Shown: positions 11,266-21,748 of the stretch, piece after piece
Layout of the letters: every line of letters starts with the position of its first letter
Position numbering within the stretch: the stretch's first letter is position 1
NCBI GenBank assembly: GCA_028274465.1
Contig: CM051457.1
Location: 105,089,982-105,153,981 of the forward strand
Direction: 5' to 3'
DNA length: 64,000 bases
Origin: Plantago ovata
Taxonomy: Eukaryota > Streptophyta > Magnoliopsida > Lamiales > Plantaginaceae
Position numbers and translations under genes: made by a program
The notes under the pieces: model-generated
The model's input: only the letters and a program-made list of their open reading frames with translations
Told to the model about the DNA's origin: nothing
Databases searched by the model: none

Positions 11266-12344
11266 TCATATTACTTTCACACACATACTAGAAATTAACG
11301 TGATACCCTACGAACTAATAATTGTTTATACGTGATTCAACATACTACACAGCTACGACACTGATTAAGCTAACTAAACACCCCATAGCAACACTTTTTC
11401 ACCGCGCCTCTTCATCCAATGTCTCCTGGCTGAGATCGTACCTTTGTCCTTCACAGAGGAACGTCCTGATGATTTGTGCTCTGTACCGACAACATTCTTC
11501 GAACGAGGAGATATGATCTTCAGAACCCGTTGATTTTATGCTCCAGACCTCATTTCCATTCACTCTGGCGTCGATGATCTTGAGGATCATTATACCGCAT
11601 TCGACTCCTACTTGTTGTGGGCAATCATCATGGTCCTCGGATGTGAATGAAACACCTCTGAATCTCTCGTAGTAGCTGTCAGCATCTTCATCACCAACCG
11701 GATTGTCCATTCTTGTCTTTATGATTCTCTCGACAAAGTTGCGCTGTGGAAAATTGTAAATGTAAGGAAAGGGCTTTTTAGATTTCAGAAATGATCATGA
11801 AACTTGCTTTTATGTGGCCTGAAACTAGCATATTATCAGTTGAAACTAGCAAAATATTGCAATGAAACTAGCCTTAATTACCAAACAGTCATATAGAATA
11901 TAAAAATCCACACACATACCACTTTTTCACTTGCTATGTAGTATTCGTCAGAGTTGTCTGCTTTGTGCCTGAGAGTGTTGTAAAGGCGGAACTGTGATGT
12001 TGTTGTGTCCAACTCAAGTAGCACCCAGTGGCCTTTAATGATCAGCGGGAAGAATAGCACCTCTTCAACTGTGAGTGTTTTGAGTTTTGTTATTACGCCA
12101 TTGAGCACACTCTCTTCCTCTGCTGGGGTCATTTCGTAGCTGAGCATTTCCTGCAATACATTTTTGTTTCTTCTTTTAATTAGGTGTCATTCTTTTTTGT
12201 TAATGCAATGTTTAGTTCGTGGACTTACATAAAGCAGTGAGTCGAAAAAACCAAACTTGTTCTCCTTTGCCTTTTCATTCGCTTGATCCACCAGACGATT
12301 CCCCCATAGATCTACTGTCTGCATTAAAACGAAGTCGTTATTTT

Positions 12345-12670
12345 TCAAATGAAACTAGCATTTTATACCCTATAAACTCCTGAAACTAGCATATATTGGC
12401 ATGAAACTAGCATACCGTGCCATGAAACTAGCATTTTTCACCATACAATATCATGAAACTAGGAGACAACCTCATGAAACTAGCTTTTCATATCACACAA
12501 TGTCCTGAAACTAGCATTTTATACACTATAAACTCCTGAAACTAGCATATATTGGCATGAAACTAGCATACCGTGCCATGAAACTAACATTTTTCACCAT
12601 ACAATATCACACAATGTCCTGAAACTAGCATTTTAACTCTCACAATGGCCTGAAACTAGCATACAATGAA
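12345..12670 (+). repeat. CTGAAACTAGC array in protease-gene intron 6
   Basis: About fourteen copies arranged as a higher-order repeat. A block of about 155 bp containing CTATAAACTCC, ATATTGGCAT and TACCGTGCCAT spacers occurs twice (near 12365 and 12520). It lies between exons 6 and 7 of the minus-strand gene. Confidence 0.85.
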
Positions 12671-14030
12671 CAGTTTTTCCCTTACCACACTGCTTATGCA
12701 GTCTTCTCTGATCAGGTATGCTACTTCCTTCATCGTCATCCTCTCTGTTCCTTTCTTGTATATCCAACAGCTATTTTTTCGGAAACAAGAAAGTATTATC
12801 AGATCACATAGACACAGTAATTAACATAAGTGATATTTTTTAAATGATTTTAAGTGATGAGCATGCTGACCTCTTTGCGTTGTAGCTGTTTATCTTGACC
12901 AACCTATCTTTGTCATTCTGGTCGAGGTACTTTGTTGTCGAAGGTGAGTCCTTCAACTTTACTGCTTGACTTGTGGTATTGTGTTGCCATTCCTGAGATG
13001 CTCTTGCCGGGGTTGTTGATTTGTTCCCCAGTCAACTCAACCGAGCTCTGCGACGCCGAAACTAGCATGTCCTGACTCAATTGTTCCTGTGAAGATAGAA
13101 CAATTGCATCCGACATCTTCAAATCTTGCACGAACTGATCCTGAGAAGAGGCGACCATTGTTGTGTCATGTGATGTCTTCATCTTCTTTTTATTGTCATT
13201 GTAGACAAACTGATCGTCCCTCTTCGCCGGCTGTCGATCTTTTTGCTTTATTCTCTGCACGTACGGTGTTGGTTTCGATGTAGTGACAGGAATTGCTGCT
13301 ATTGGTGTGGTGCTGTCATCTACATCGTCATCAACATCGTCGTGTTGCTGTTGTTGTGCCCTTCCTCCTCTCCTTCCTCTTCCCCTTCCTGTCCTTGCTC
13401 TCCCTCGCCCCCTGCCCCTTTCTTGTGTGTCTCTGTTGGTATCATGCACCATTTTCTCGTACTCACTCGCCTTCATCTCTAGCGACAGGTTTTCATTGCG
13501 CAAATCAGCTGCGACTTCCTCCACTTCAACCATTTTTTGATGCATCTGTGCATTTGTTTCTTCCAGGGTTTCTATCTTTCGTCCCATCTCTTGCACACTA
13601 TTCTTGAGATCGAGATTTTCAGCCAATGTCTCATTCAGTTTGGCTTGAAGGGTATTGGTCGAGCTGTGTGCTTGCTGGATACGGTTATCTTTCATTGTCA
13701 CACCAGCTTTCAGACTGCTGATCTCTTTATTTGCTTCTTCGAGCTTAGCTTTCAGCTTCTTGTTTTCAGCATCGGTTCTCGACACTAGGGTCAACAATCT
13801 CTCCCTGTCACTGTTGGATGAATTTAGCTCGGCTTGCACCGTTGCTCTTTCTCTGTCTGCTTGTTCAAACGATGCTTTCATCGTAGTATACATACTCATC
13901 ATTTTTTCTGTTTGTCTTATTTGCTCCACATACTTTCCTTTGTAGTCCTCCTCCTCCTCGTCATCTTCCTCCTCGTCATCCCCCTCCTCGTCATCCTCCT
14001 CCTCATCATCCTCCTCCTCTCCCGAAGTGT

Positions 14031-14645
14031 CTGAAACTAGCAGAGATTAGCATGAAATTAGCTTTTTTCATATCATACATTCTGAAACTAGCATTTTACA
14101 CCGTACAATATCCTGAAACTAGCATAAAGTGTCATGAAACTAGCTTTTCATATCACACAATGTCCTGAAACTAGCATTTTATACACTGTAAACTCCTGAA
14201 ACTAGCATATATTGGCATGAAACTAGCATTATAACTCACATAATGTACTGAAACTAGCATATAATGGATTGAAACTAGCATTTTACACCGTACAATATCC
14301 TGAAACTAGCATAAAGTTTCATGAAACTAGCTTTTCATATCACACAATGTCCTGAAACTAGCATTTTATACACTGTAAACTCCTGAAACTAGCATATATT
14401 GGCATGAAACTAGCATTATAACTCACATAATGTACTGAAACTAGCATATAATGGATTGAAACTAGCATTTTACACCGTACAATATCCCGAAACTAGCATA
14501 AAGTGTCATGAAACTAGCATACACTGACTTGAAACTAGCATTATAACTCACATAATGTACTGAAACTAGCATATAATGGATTGAAACTAGCATTTTATTG
14601 CATATAATATACTGAAACCAACATAAACTAGCATTATAAGTCCCA
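14031..14645 (+). repeat. Largest CTGAAACTAGC array, 187-bp higher-order repeat
   Basis: Roughly 27 copies in the intron between exons 4 and 5 of the minus-strand gene. A block starting GAAACTAGCATTTTACACCG recurs at about 14083, 14271 and 14458, a period of 187-188 bp. Each block holds several motif copies with fixed spacers. The first motif copy (14031-14040), read on the minus strand, ends in TTTCAG and abuts exon 5. Confidence 0.88.
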
Positions 14646-16044
14646 CATACCATCATTCTGCCCCTCTTGTTGATCCTGGCTGTCTTGCGGATCGAGATTA
14701 CCTTCTTCCCTCATGCTGGCTATCACAGAAGTAGTGTTGTCGAAGAAATCGCCTAATGCAAACGATGGTCCAGGAGTCAAATTTATTGGTTGTGCATTCA
14801 TTGGCGGCTCTTCTTGCTGCTTGTTGATCTCTTGCTCAGCCACAGTCGCTAGTCTGTCGATACCACTAGTTCCAGCTGGCTCTTCTTGCCTGCTCTCTTG
14901 CTCAGCCTGTGTTTCTTCTTGTTGATGGACCTGTTGTTGCTCAGCCTGTGCTCCTTCAATTCCGAGCAATTGTCTTTCCATTTCTGTCATTGGTTCCTCA
15001 TCTTTTAACTGAAACGAAGAGCAAAAAAGAGGCTGAAACTAACATCTTGATATTTAATTTCGAATCCAAATCCAAACATACAATACGTTTTCCTGAAACT
15101 AGAACACATACCAGATTGTCCTCAATTTCATCCATAGTTTTCCCTACGATTGCACTGTACAAATGCCTGAGATCCCATTTCAGGCATCTTGGGAAAGCAT
15201 TTTCTGCTGCTTCCTCTACGAGATGGGTGTTTTCGCATATGAGGTACTGCATCAAACGAAGCAAGACATTTTATTAAAAAAATAGACCGAAACTAGGATA
15301 TTTTTGTATCAGATAATGCCCTGAAACTAGTGAAATTAGCATAAATACACTTACCATCAGCATTTGCAGACATCCGGCGTGTGTTGTGCTTTGAGGATCG
15401 AGAGAATCGTTGAAGTGCTCGAGTATCCTTTGTGACCAGTTGTACTTCCTCTCGGTCAAGTCACTGGCGTAGTCGATGTACTTCCAAGGCAAGTTATTGC
15501 CCTTGTTTACCATGAGTCCTTCACAGAGGAGGTACAAGACCACGTTTATTGCGAAATCACCCTTGTTCATCTGTTGCCTCTGTCTCACTTGATTGTTCAA
15601 CCTTGCCTCTATCGTTGCTTTTGTCAGTTTGAAGTTACTCCTTGAATTCTTTTCGGGGTAGTTTCTGTTGACGAACTCGGTGTTCTCAACTAGCATGCCC
15701 CGCTGCATTTTTATTTTCACTGTCCCATCTATTGGACCGAAGAAGAGCCTCACTTTTTCCTCTGTTAATCTCACTCTTCTCGTACCAATAAGCAGTGTGC
15801 TTGTGTTCTTGTCATAACTGGGAATCACCCGCCTCAGGGCATCATAGTTCTTGAAGAAGTAGTTCGTCTGGACCTTTTTGTCAATGAACTTCTTCAACAT
15901 CACCCTGAATGGGGTTCTCATTAGTTGCTCTTCATTCTGTTTTAGGGGCAGTTGTGCGAGAAATTGAGCTGTCAATTGCAGATCCCCTCGATTGAATATA
16001 GTTGGCACTGATGGCCCTGCACCTGAAACCAAGCAGAAGAACTT

Positions 16045-16450
16045 AAGATAATGCAATGAAACTAGCAGATATCAAATGAGCACGCACCGAAACTAGTCGA
16101 AATCAAAGGAAAAATACCGAAACTAGCTGAAATCAAAGTAACAAACAATTGAAACTAGCATAAACTAGCAGAAATCAACTGAAACTAGCAGCAACCATCT
16201 TCTCATGCACTGAAACTAGCAGAAAACAACTGAAACTAGCAGAAAACAACTGAAACTAGCAACAACCATCTTCTCATGCACTGAAACTAGCAGAAATCCA
16301 ACAGAAACTAGCAGAAAACAACTGAAACTAGCAACAACCATCTTCTCATGCACTGAAACTAGCAGAAAACAACAGAAACTAGCAGAAAACAACTGAAACT
16401 AGCAACAACCAACTGAAACTATGTTTACCCACTGAAACTAGCCAACATTC
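16045..16450 (+). repeat. CTGAAACTAGC array in protease-gene intron 1
   Basis: About twenty copies with spacers such as AGAAAACAA and AACAACCATCTTCTCATGCA, in blocks of roughly 60-75 bp. The same spacers, reverse-complemented, dominate the derivative element at 35.6-36.4 kb, so this is the part of the element the derivative kept. Confidence 0.85.
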
Positions 16451-16769
16451 ATGTTGATCGGCGTTTGGAAGTGACAAAATCGTGAAAAAAATCACTCAGA
16501 AACTAGGGTTTCGTACCTTTGTCATCTCTACCGCTTGTTGTTGCCAATTGGTTGTTCGATTCTGCCATTTTCGTAGTTGGGTTGTTGATTTTAGTACCTT
16601 TCGAGTTGAATTTCGTCGGATTTGGTTGAGAATTCCGTGTCTGTCGTTTCGTCTGTGTTGTTGTTGTTGGAGAGAGAAACTAGCAGAGAGAAATGAATTT
16701 GCAGTTGTGATAATGGCGGAGGCGAGAAATGAGGGGCAGTTTTGTCCACTCATACACGCCTGTTAGTGG

Positions 16770-16852
16770 GAGCGAGAAATGTGTAATTGGTTTCTTAAGA
16801 TGGCTTTTTTTGTAATTAATGTGTCTTATTGATTTATTTATGTATTTTTCCC
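16770..16852 (-). repeat. Right terminal inverted repeat of the MULE
   Basis: Read inward on the minus strand it begins GGGAAAAATACATAAATA and continues through GACACATTAATTAC. It is nearly identical to the left edge of the derivative at 35237 and more distantly similar to the left TIR at 7555. Confidence 0.8.
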
Positions 16853-17381
16853 TAAACTATAATGATAAAATATTTAGTAAAATTATATTATAAAAATCTA
16901 GATTCTATATTTTCATAATATAATTTCGTTAAATACTTTATTATTATAGTTTAAGAATATTTGGATCGAAATTATATACATCTTTTTTTTTTTAGTTCGG
17001 GGTGCCAAAGTTGAAAAATCGTATTACCTTTAAATTTTTTTCAAATATCGTAAATTCTACCTAAGAATTTTTTTTTTCGGGGACCTGCCGACACCTCATG
17101 ACTTCACCCTAAATGGGACACACGGGCTAATAGAAATTTCTGGTTTCGCCCCTGAGCTGCAGGATTAAAAAAAAAAGAACCTTTCCACTTCTTGTAACCG
17201 AAATATGGTTAATAGGGAGGCTTAAAAGGGATTATAAATGAGGTTTAATGGACAAATTAGTGTAGAGGCTTCAAGAAGGTTTGGATCGAAAATCGAGCTT
17301 AACTAATTCGTACGCTCTACAAGCTAATTCATTTTAAGACGTGATAAAACGCAACTTAATTTTTCGGGTCGTTACAATGAT

Positions 17382-17657
17382 TATGTTTTTTTAATTTGTG
17401 TGCATAATGTTAAAACTTTAAATAAATAAAATTGGAGTAAACATGTAGTAACCGTGTACTAGAAAGTTCCAGTATTTCTCCTACACCGTGACAATTAGAA
17501 GATGACGTGTTCGGATGTTATTGGCTGGCTGCACGTAGCAAGTGCGAGCTTAGCTCCTCCTCTACAGTCTTCTGACATGGAACCGAAATAAATTCAAAAT
17601 CCAATCAGCTGATCGCAAATTGTAACACAGTCGAAATCTACAATCATACGAGTCACA
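17382..17657. other. Presumed promoter and 5' leader of the PDI gene
   Basis: Unique sequence between the nested transposons and the PDI start codon at 17658. No single TATA box could be assigned with confidence. The 11.5-kb nested insertion ends only about 275 bp upstream of the ATG. Confidence 0.4.
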
Positions 17658-20600
17658 ATGCTTCGATCCTTGCTTCTCTCGCTGATGATTTTCGAGCTCA
17701 GTGGAGTATTACTGTCTGTTAATGCGTTCTACGGTTCATCTTCTCCTGTTCTTCAGCTAAACCCTAACAATTTCAAGTCTAAGGTAATTTTCGTCTGATC
17801 AATGGATTGTTTCGGTAGGTTTTTCGTTTTCAATTGATGTGATTGAAATTCTGCTGAATTTTCGTCTTGGTATCGCGTTAGACTCGAATTTGGAGGTGAA
17901 ATGTTGTTAATTAACCTCTCGTGGATTGAAATTTTGTTATCATTTGTGTGATGGTTACTTTAGACTGTAATTTTGGAGCTGAAATGCTGTTAGTTGTACT
18001 TGGCGATGATGTGATGTGGTACAATGTAGGTTTTGAATTCGAATGGCGTAGTATTGGTGGAGTTTTTTGCTACGTGGTGTGGACATTGTAAGGCCTTGAC
18101 GCCAACGTGGGAGAAAGCCGCGAGTGTGTTGAAAGGTGTCGCCACCGTGGCAGCTCTCGATGCTGATGCGCACCAAGCACTAGCTCAGGTGGGATTTCTG
18201 TGATTTAAGTGAATTTGATATGGTGTGTTTGGACATAATGAGAATTAAACTGAATTTTGGTGTTTTCTGTAGGAATATGGAATCAAAGGTTTTCCTACCA
18301 TTAAGGTCTTTGTACCAGGAAAACCACCCGTGGATTATCAAGGAGCAAGGGAAGTTAAGCCCATTGTCGAATTTGCTTTACAACAGGTCAAGTGTTTGCT
18401 TGTAACTTACTCTAAGAGTAGTATTTTGTGGATGAAGTTTTTTTTTGTTTTGTTTTATCGTTGTAACTAATAAGATGGCTTTGAAGTAAGCAATAGTAGT
18501 CTTTTCTCGGGTGCAGTACTGATAGTTGCAGTCTGCAGAGTAGTTATACTATGCCTATCAACTCTTTCTAGTAGTCTTGCTTAAAATAGTCAAGGAAATG
18601 CAAAAATACTTGATTACAAGGTATTAGTGTATTCTACTTCACTCATGTTTAAGGAAGAGCTCATTTATCTTCTTAGGTTGTCAAAGCAATTTGATTAGAG
18701 GCAATCATGTAAATGACATAGTATTACTTATCTACGAAAATGAAATGACAAGACTACAGTATCAATCCGGATGTGCCAAAATAGAAATGTAGTCAGTCAA
18801 GTTTTGATGGCTGGAATATTTTGGACAGATGGATAGGCAAAGTTTTTGGTCGTTCTACCAATAGACGGGTGTAAAATGTAAATATGTATTAGACGGATGT
18901 GCTTTTACTGCATATAAGCGATACTGATTAATTTGTTGTTGTATACTTCATTTAGGTCAGAGGGCTCCTGAAGGATCGCTTAAATGGCAAATCATCAGCG
19001 GGGCCGAGTCAGAAGTCGGAACCCAGTGCTTCAGTTGAACTTAATTCAAAAAACTTTGACGAATTAGTACTGAAAAGCAAGGACTTGTGGATTGTGGAGT
19101 TCTTTGCTACATGGTAAGTTGCTATGGAAACATTTGTTTTCTTCATTCTAGAGATTTGGCAGTTAATCAGTATGTTCCTTGTGTTGGCCATTGTTCCCTT
19201 GATATAAGTTTTTGTTTTTTTCGTTAATGGGTCTTCTAATGTCCTTTGCTGCCGCATGTCATCCTCCAATTCATTACATTCTGCTTGACCTTGAAACAAA
19301 AATACATGTTCTTGCTGTATCTTACATGAATTATAGCAAATCCTACATGTTTCATGCTTATTTAAGGTTAATGACTTGAGCATTCTTCAACGAGATCCAC
19401 AATGCATAGAAAGTCAGCTGTGCTTGGTTTTTCATGTTTTAACCATTGTCTATGTGTTAGTACTTTACTAGTACTTACTTTATATAAGAGCTGAAGATTT
19501 TCACAGCAACGTAGAAATATCTGAATATTTGTAAGACTTTCAACAAAAAGTTTGTTATTTGAAAATTGGCTTGAAGGATTTTCAGTTGGCAACAGTTAGA
19601 TCTTTTTATCTTCGTGGGCTATTAATATCAACTTCACCATTCTCAGATGATCTAATTTTTAAAGTATTTTGTAGATACCTGAGACAATCATACTTCAGCT
19701 TCTTTCTTCAGCTAGTTCTGATAATCTTTTGCCATTCTGAAGGTGTGGACACTGCCAGAAGCTTGCTCCTGAGTGGAAGAAAGCAGCTAACAGTCTTAAA
19801 GGCAAGGTCAAGATGGGCCATATTGACGCTGATGCAAATAAAGTAAGTTGTGAATCATTACTCCATTTAGCTAGCTAACTGTGCAGTATATCATTTTCAC
19901 ATATTTGCTTGATGTTCTGATAAGGAATGTGTGCATTCAACATGTTCATTCCATGTGGCCCATTATGGTTCCATCTCAGGGCTGTATCAGTCACTAGTAC
20001 ATGCTTCACCAACCATTAATTTTATTTTATATTTTGGGACCCGTCTATGATGGAGAAACTGTAAATGTGAGTGAGCTTGGCACATAACATACATGAGGAA
20101 TGTATCTGTTTTCTAAGCTGTCCGTCTGGTCTTACAAATTATTTGTTTGACATGATAGCTTATGTTCGATAAGGGTCTTAAATTTGCTCCTGTTTCTTGT
20201 AGTGGTTGCTAATTAACAGGCACATTTCTAATCGATCAAAGTTATCAGTCTTTGATGAGCAGGTTCAAAGTAGAAGGGTTTCCAACTATCTTGGTATTTG
20301 GCGCAGACAAAGAAAGTCCTATTACATATGAAGGAGCAAGATCAGCTTCAGCAATTGAATCTTTTGCTCTGGGGCAGCTTGAAGCAAACACTGCACCTCC
20401 TGAAGTGATTGAATTGACTGGCCCGGTTAGATTCTTTCCAACATCCCAACACCCCACCCTACCCCCACACACTAGCACAAGTGCTCTTGCAACTTACATA
20501 TCAACATTTCTAAAAGCTGCAATGAAAATACTGATTTACTTTCAAGGGAACCCAAAACAGTTCGCAATTTCCCAGCGGTTTAACTCAATTGAATTGTTCT

Positions 20601-21748
20601 TCTCCATCAAAATGTTTGTTTTATGAAAACATTTGTGAATTGATGTTTCCATTATCCAATAGTCTGGGTATTAATGGAACTATACCGTTGATGTTGTGTA
20701 GGATGTTGTGGAAGAGAAGTGTGGTTCAGCTGCCATATGTTTTGTTGCATTCCTCCCAGACATTTTGGATTCCAAGGCAGAAGGCAGAAATAAGTACCTC
20801 GAGATGATGTTATCAGTCGCTGAGAAGTTCAGAAAGAGCCCTTACAGGCAAGTGATAAAACTCCTTTATTTATTTATATCTATTGGTTTTGAGCTCCGGT
20901 GTTTATTAATAAAATAGTTCAAGGGAAAATCACGTCTGTTTATGAGGACTTGTTTACAACAGGAATTTCTTGGAAATCCACAAGACTCTTGCTAAATTGA
21001 AACTTTTCTTCTAACAAGTAGTATAACTAAACTGAAAGGCAGGAATAGGAAATTACAATCTTGAACAAAAGGAATCAAGTCATGGCCTATGAGGTGAACC
21101 ACCAGCTTCCATCCCAATATAGCCAGTGAAAAGCTCTTAATTTTATTTTCCGTGTTCAAACAACAATGAGCCAATGACTTTATTTTGTTATATTTTATTC
21201 AATAACAGTAAATTTCTGATACGTGCTGCAGTTACCTCTGGGTTGCTGCGGGCAAGCAACCAGATCTTGAAAAGCATGTTGGAGTTGGAGGTTATGGTTA
21301 CCCAGCTTTGGTGGCGCTAAATCTGAAGAAGAAAGCTTTTGCCCCACTTAAGGGTGCATTTGGACGTGACCCGATCATGTAAGTACCTCTTCTGTGTATG
21401 AGTAATGTTTCTGGGAGGTAGGGTTTTACTGAACTGCAAGAAGTTAATTAAAGAAGAAAAAAAAGAGGATTAAAGCGAGTAAGCAATACACCTCTAGTCC
21501 AATTTGTTACATTCACCTATTCTTTAATTGGGTTTCTCGTCAAATTATCAAGTGTCTATGATTGTCTTTGCAGAGAGTTTGTGAAAGAAGCTGGACTTGG
21601 TGGAAGAGGAAATCTGCCCTTAGAGACCAGCCCTGAGATAGTGAAGACTGAACCATGGGATGGTAAAGATGGACAAATTATTGAAGAAGATGAGTTTTCC
21701 CTTGAAGAACTTATGGGAGATGTCAATGCTAGCAAAGACGAACTATAA
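17658..21748 (+). CDS. PDIL2-3: Protein disulfide isomerase-like 2-3 (PDIL2-3 / PDI9-10 class)
   Basis: Nine exons: 17658-17783, 18030-18188, 18273-18386, 18956-19113, 19743-19842, 20249-20425, 20702-20847, 21232-21378, 21574-21748. They join to 433 residues, close to the usual ~440. Residues 1-23 are a hydrophobic signal peptide. Two thioredoxin domains carry complete WCGHC active sites (cysteines at about 59/62 and 187/190) and cis-proline GFPT motifs. A redox-inactive C-terminal domain follows, and the protein ends KDEL, the ER-retrieval signal. Role: forms and reshuffles disulfides of secretory proteins in the ER lumen. The second CGHC is split after TG of the Trp codon by an intron. Intron 7 has a GC donor (TACAG/GCAAGT) paired with an AG acceptor. 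The ATG gives the signal peptide directly. The C-terminal acidic tail before KDEL is typical of this P5-like class. Confidence 0.93.

Larger units (their letters stand above)
11399..16568 (-). pseudogene. MULE-borne Ulp1-like C48 protease gene, nine exons, frameshifted
   Basis: Exons in gene order: 16568-16517, 16022-15355, 15246-15112, 15008-14651, 14030-12871, 12770-12686, 12318-12229, 12150-11920, 11743-11399. Phases agree except for one apparent extra T in 12931-12933 (+ strand), where the open frame would hit a stop at 12913 while the next frame continues through exon 6 (CWIYKKGTERMTMKEV). The protein has a plant-mobile-type N-terminal region, an acidic D/E stretch, a long coiled coil, an RGRGR-rich basic patch and a C-terminal Ulp1-type domain. 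The latter has KGHWVLLELD (catalytic His), a YNT at the usual Asp position, and CPQQVGVECG (oxyanion Gln, catalytic Cys). C48 proteases cleave SUMO-like conjugates, but the function of MULE-borne copies is unknown. The stop is at 11399-11401. Confidence 0.8.
7555..16852 (+). mobile_element. Full-length Mutator-like element (Kaonashi/Ulp1-type MULE), 9.3 kb
   Basis: The exact 9-bp duplication TAAACTATA flanks the element (7546-7554, 16853-16861), the target-site length typical of Mutator transposition. The ends are long, diverged inverted repeats. Inside are a MULE transposase on + (7845-10817) and a converging gene on - (16568 down to 11399) ending in a Ulp1-type C48 protease domain. Kaonashi MULEs, first described in Arabidopsis, have this transposase plus Ulp1-like composition. 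Introns, spacer and part of the exons are filled with the motif CTGAAACTAGC. Both genes are lightly damaged, so the copy is probably no longer autonomous. A deleted relative lies at 35235-36910. Confidence 0.9.
7234..17154. mobile_element. hAT-type nonautonomous element, middle shell of the nest
   Basis: The ends CAGGGGCGAAGG (7234) and GGTTTCGCCCCTG (to 17154) form hAT-like inverted repeats, and the exact 8-bp duplication AGCTGCAG flanks them (7226-7233, 17155-17162). Without the MULE and its target duplication it would be about 614 bp, too short to encode a transposase. A stretch near 7470 (TACTCCGTCCATGTCC...) resembles one end of a Stowaway MITE and may be a further small insertion. Confidence 0.75.
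5832..17376. mobile_element. LTR-like element (probable solo LTR), outer shell of a nested insertion
   Basis: The left end TGTAACGCCC and right end GGGTCGTTACA have the TG...CA form of retrotransposon LTRs. They are flanked by the exact 5-bp duplication ATGAT at 5827-5831 and 17377-17381. Removing the hAT insertion leaves about 1.6 kb. No polyprotein, second LTR, primer site or polypurine tract was seen, so a solo LTR is the simplest reading. The left arm (5832-7233) holds only short meaningless frames. The right arm is 17163-17376. Confidence 0.6.

Noticed and set aside
13089-14034. Several plus-strand frames of 60-104 codons
   Set aside because: They are antisense shadows of the large coiled-coil exon of the protease gene, whose codon pattern and splice phases are coherent on the minus strand.
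14031-14645. CRISPR-like pattern of short repeats with spacers
   Set aside because: This is eukaryotic DNA. The motif is only about 11 bp, spacers vary widely in length and recur as higher-order blocks, and there are no cas genes.
7845-16568. A host gene pair captured by a transposon
   Set aside because: The transposase is MULE-type and the Ulp1-like partner is a known component of Kaonashi-class MULEs. TIRs and an exact 9-bp duplication bracket both, so they are element genes.
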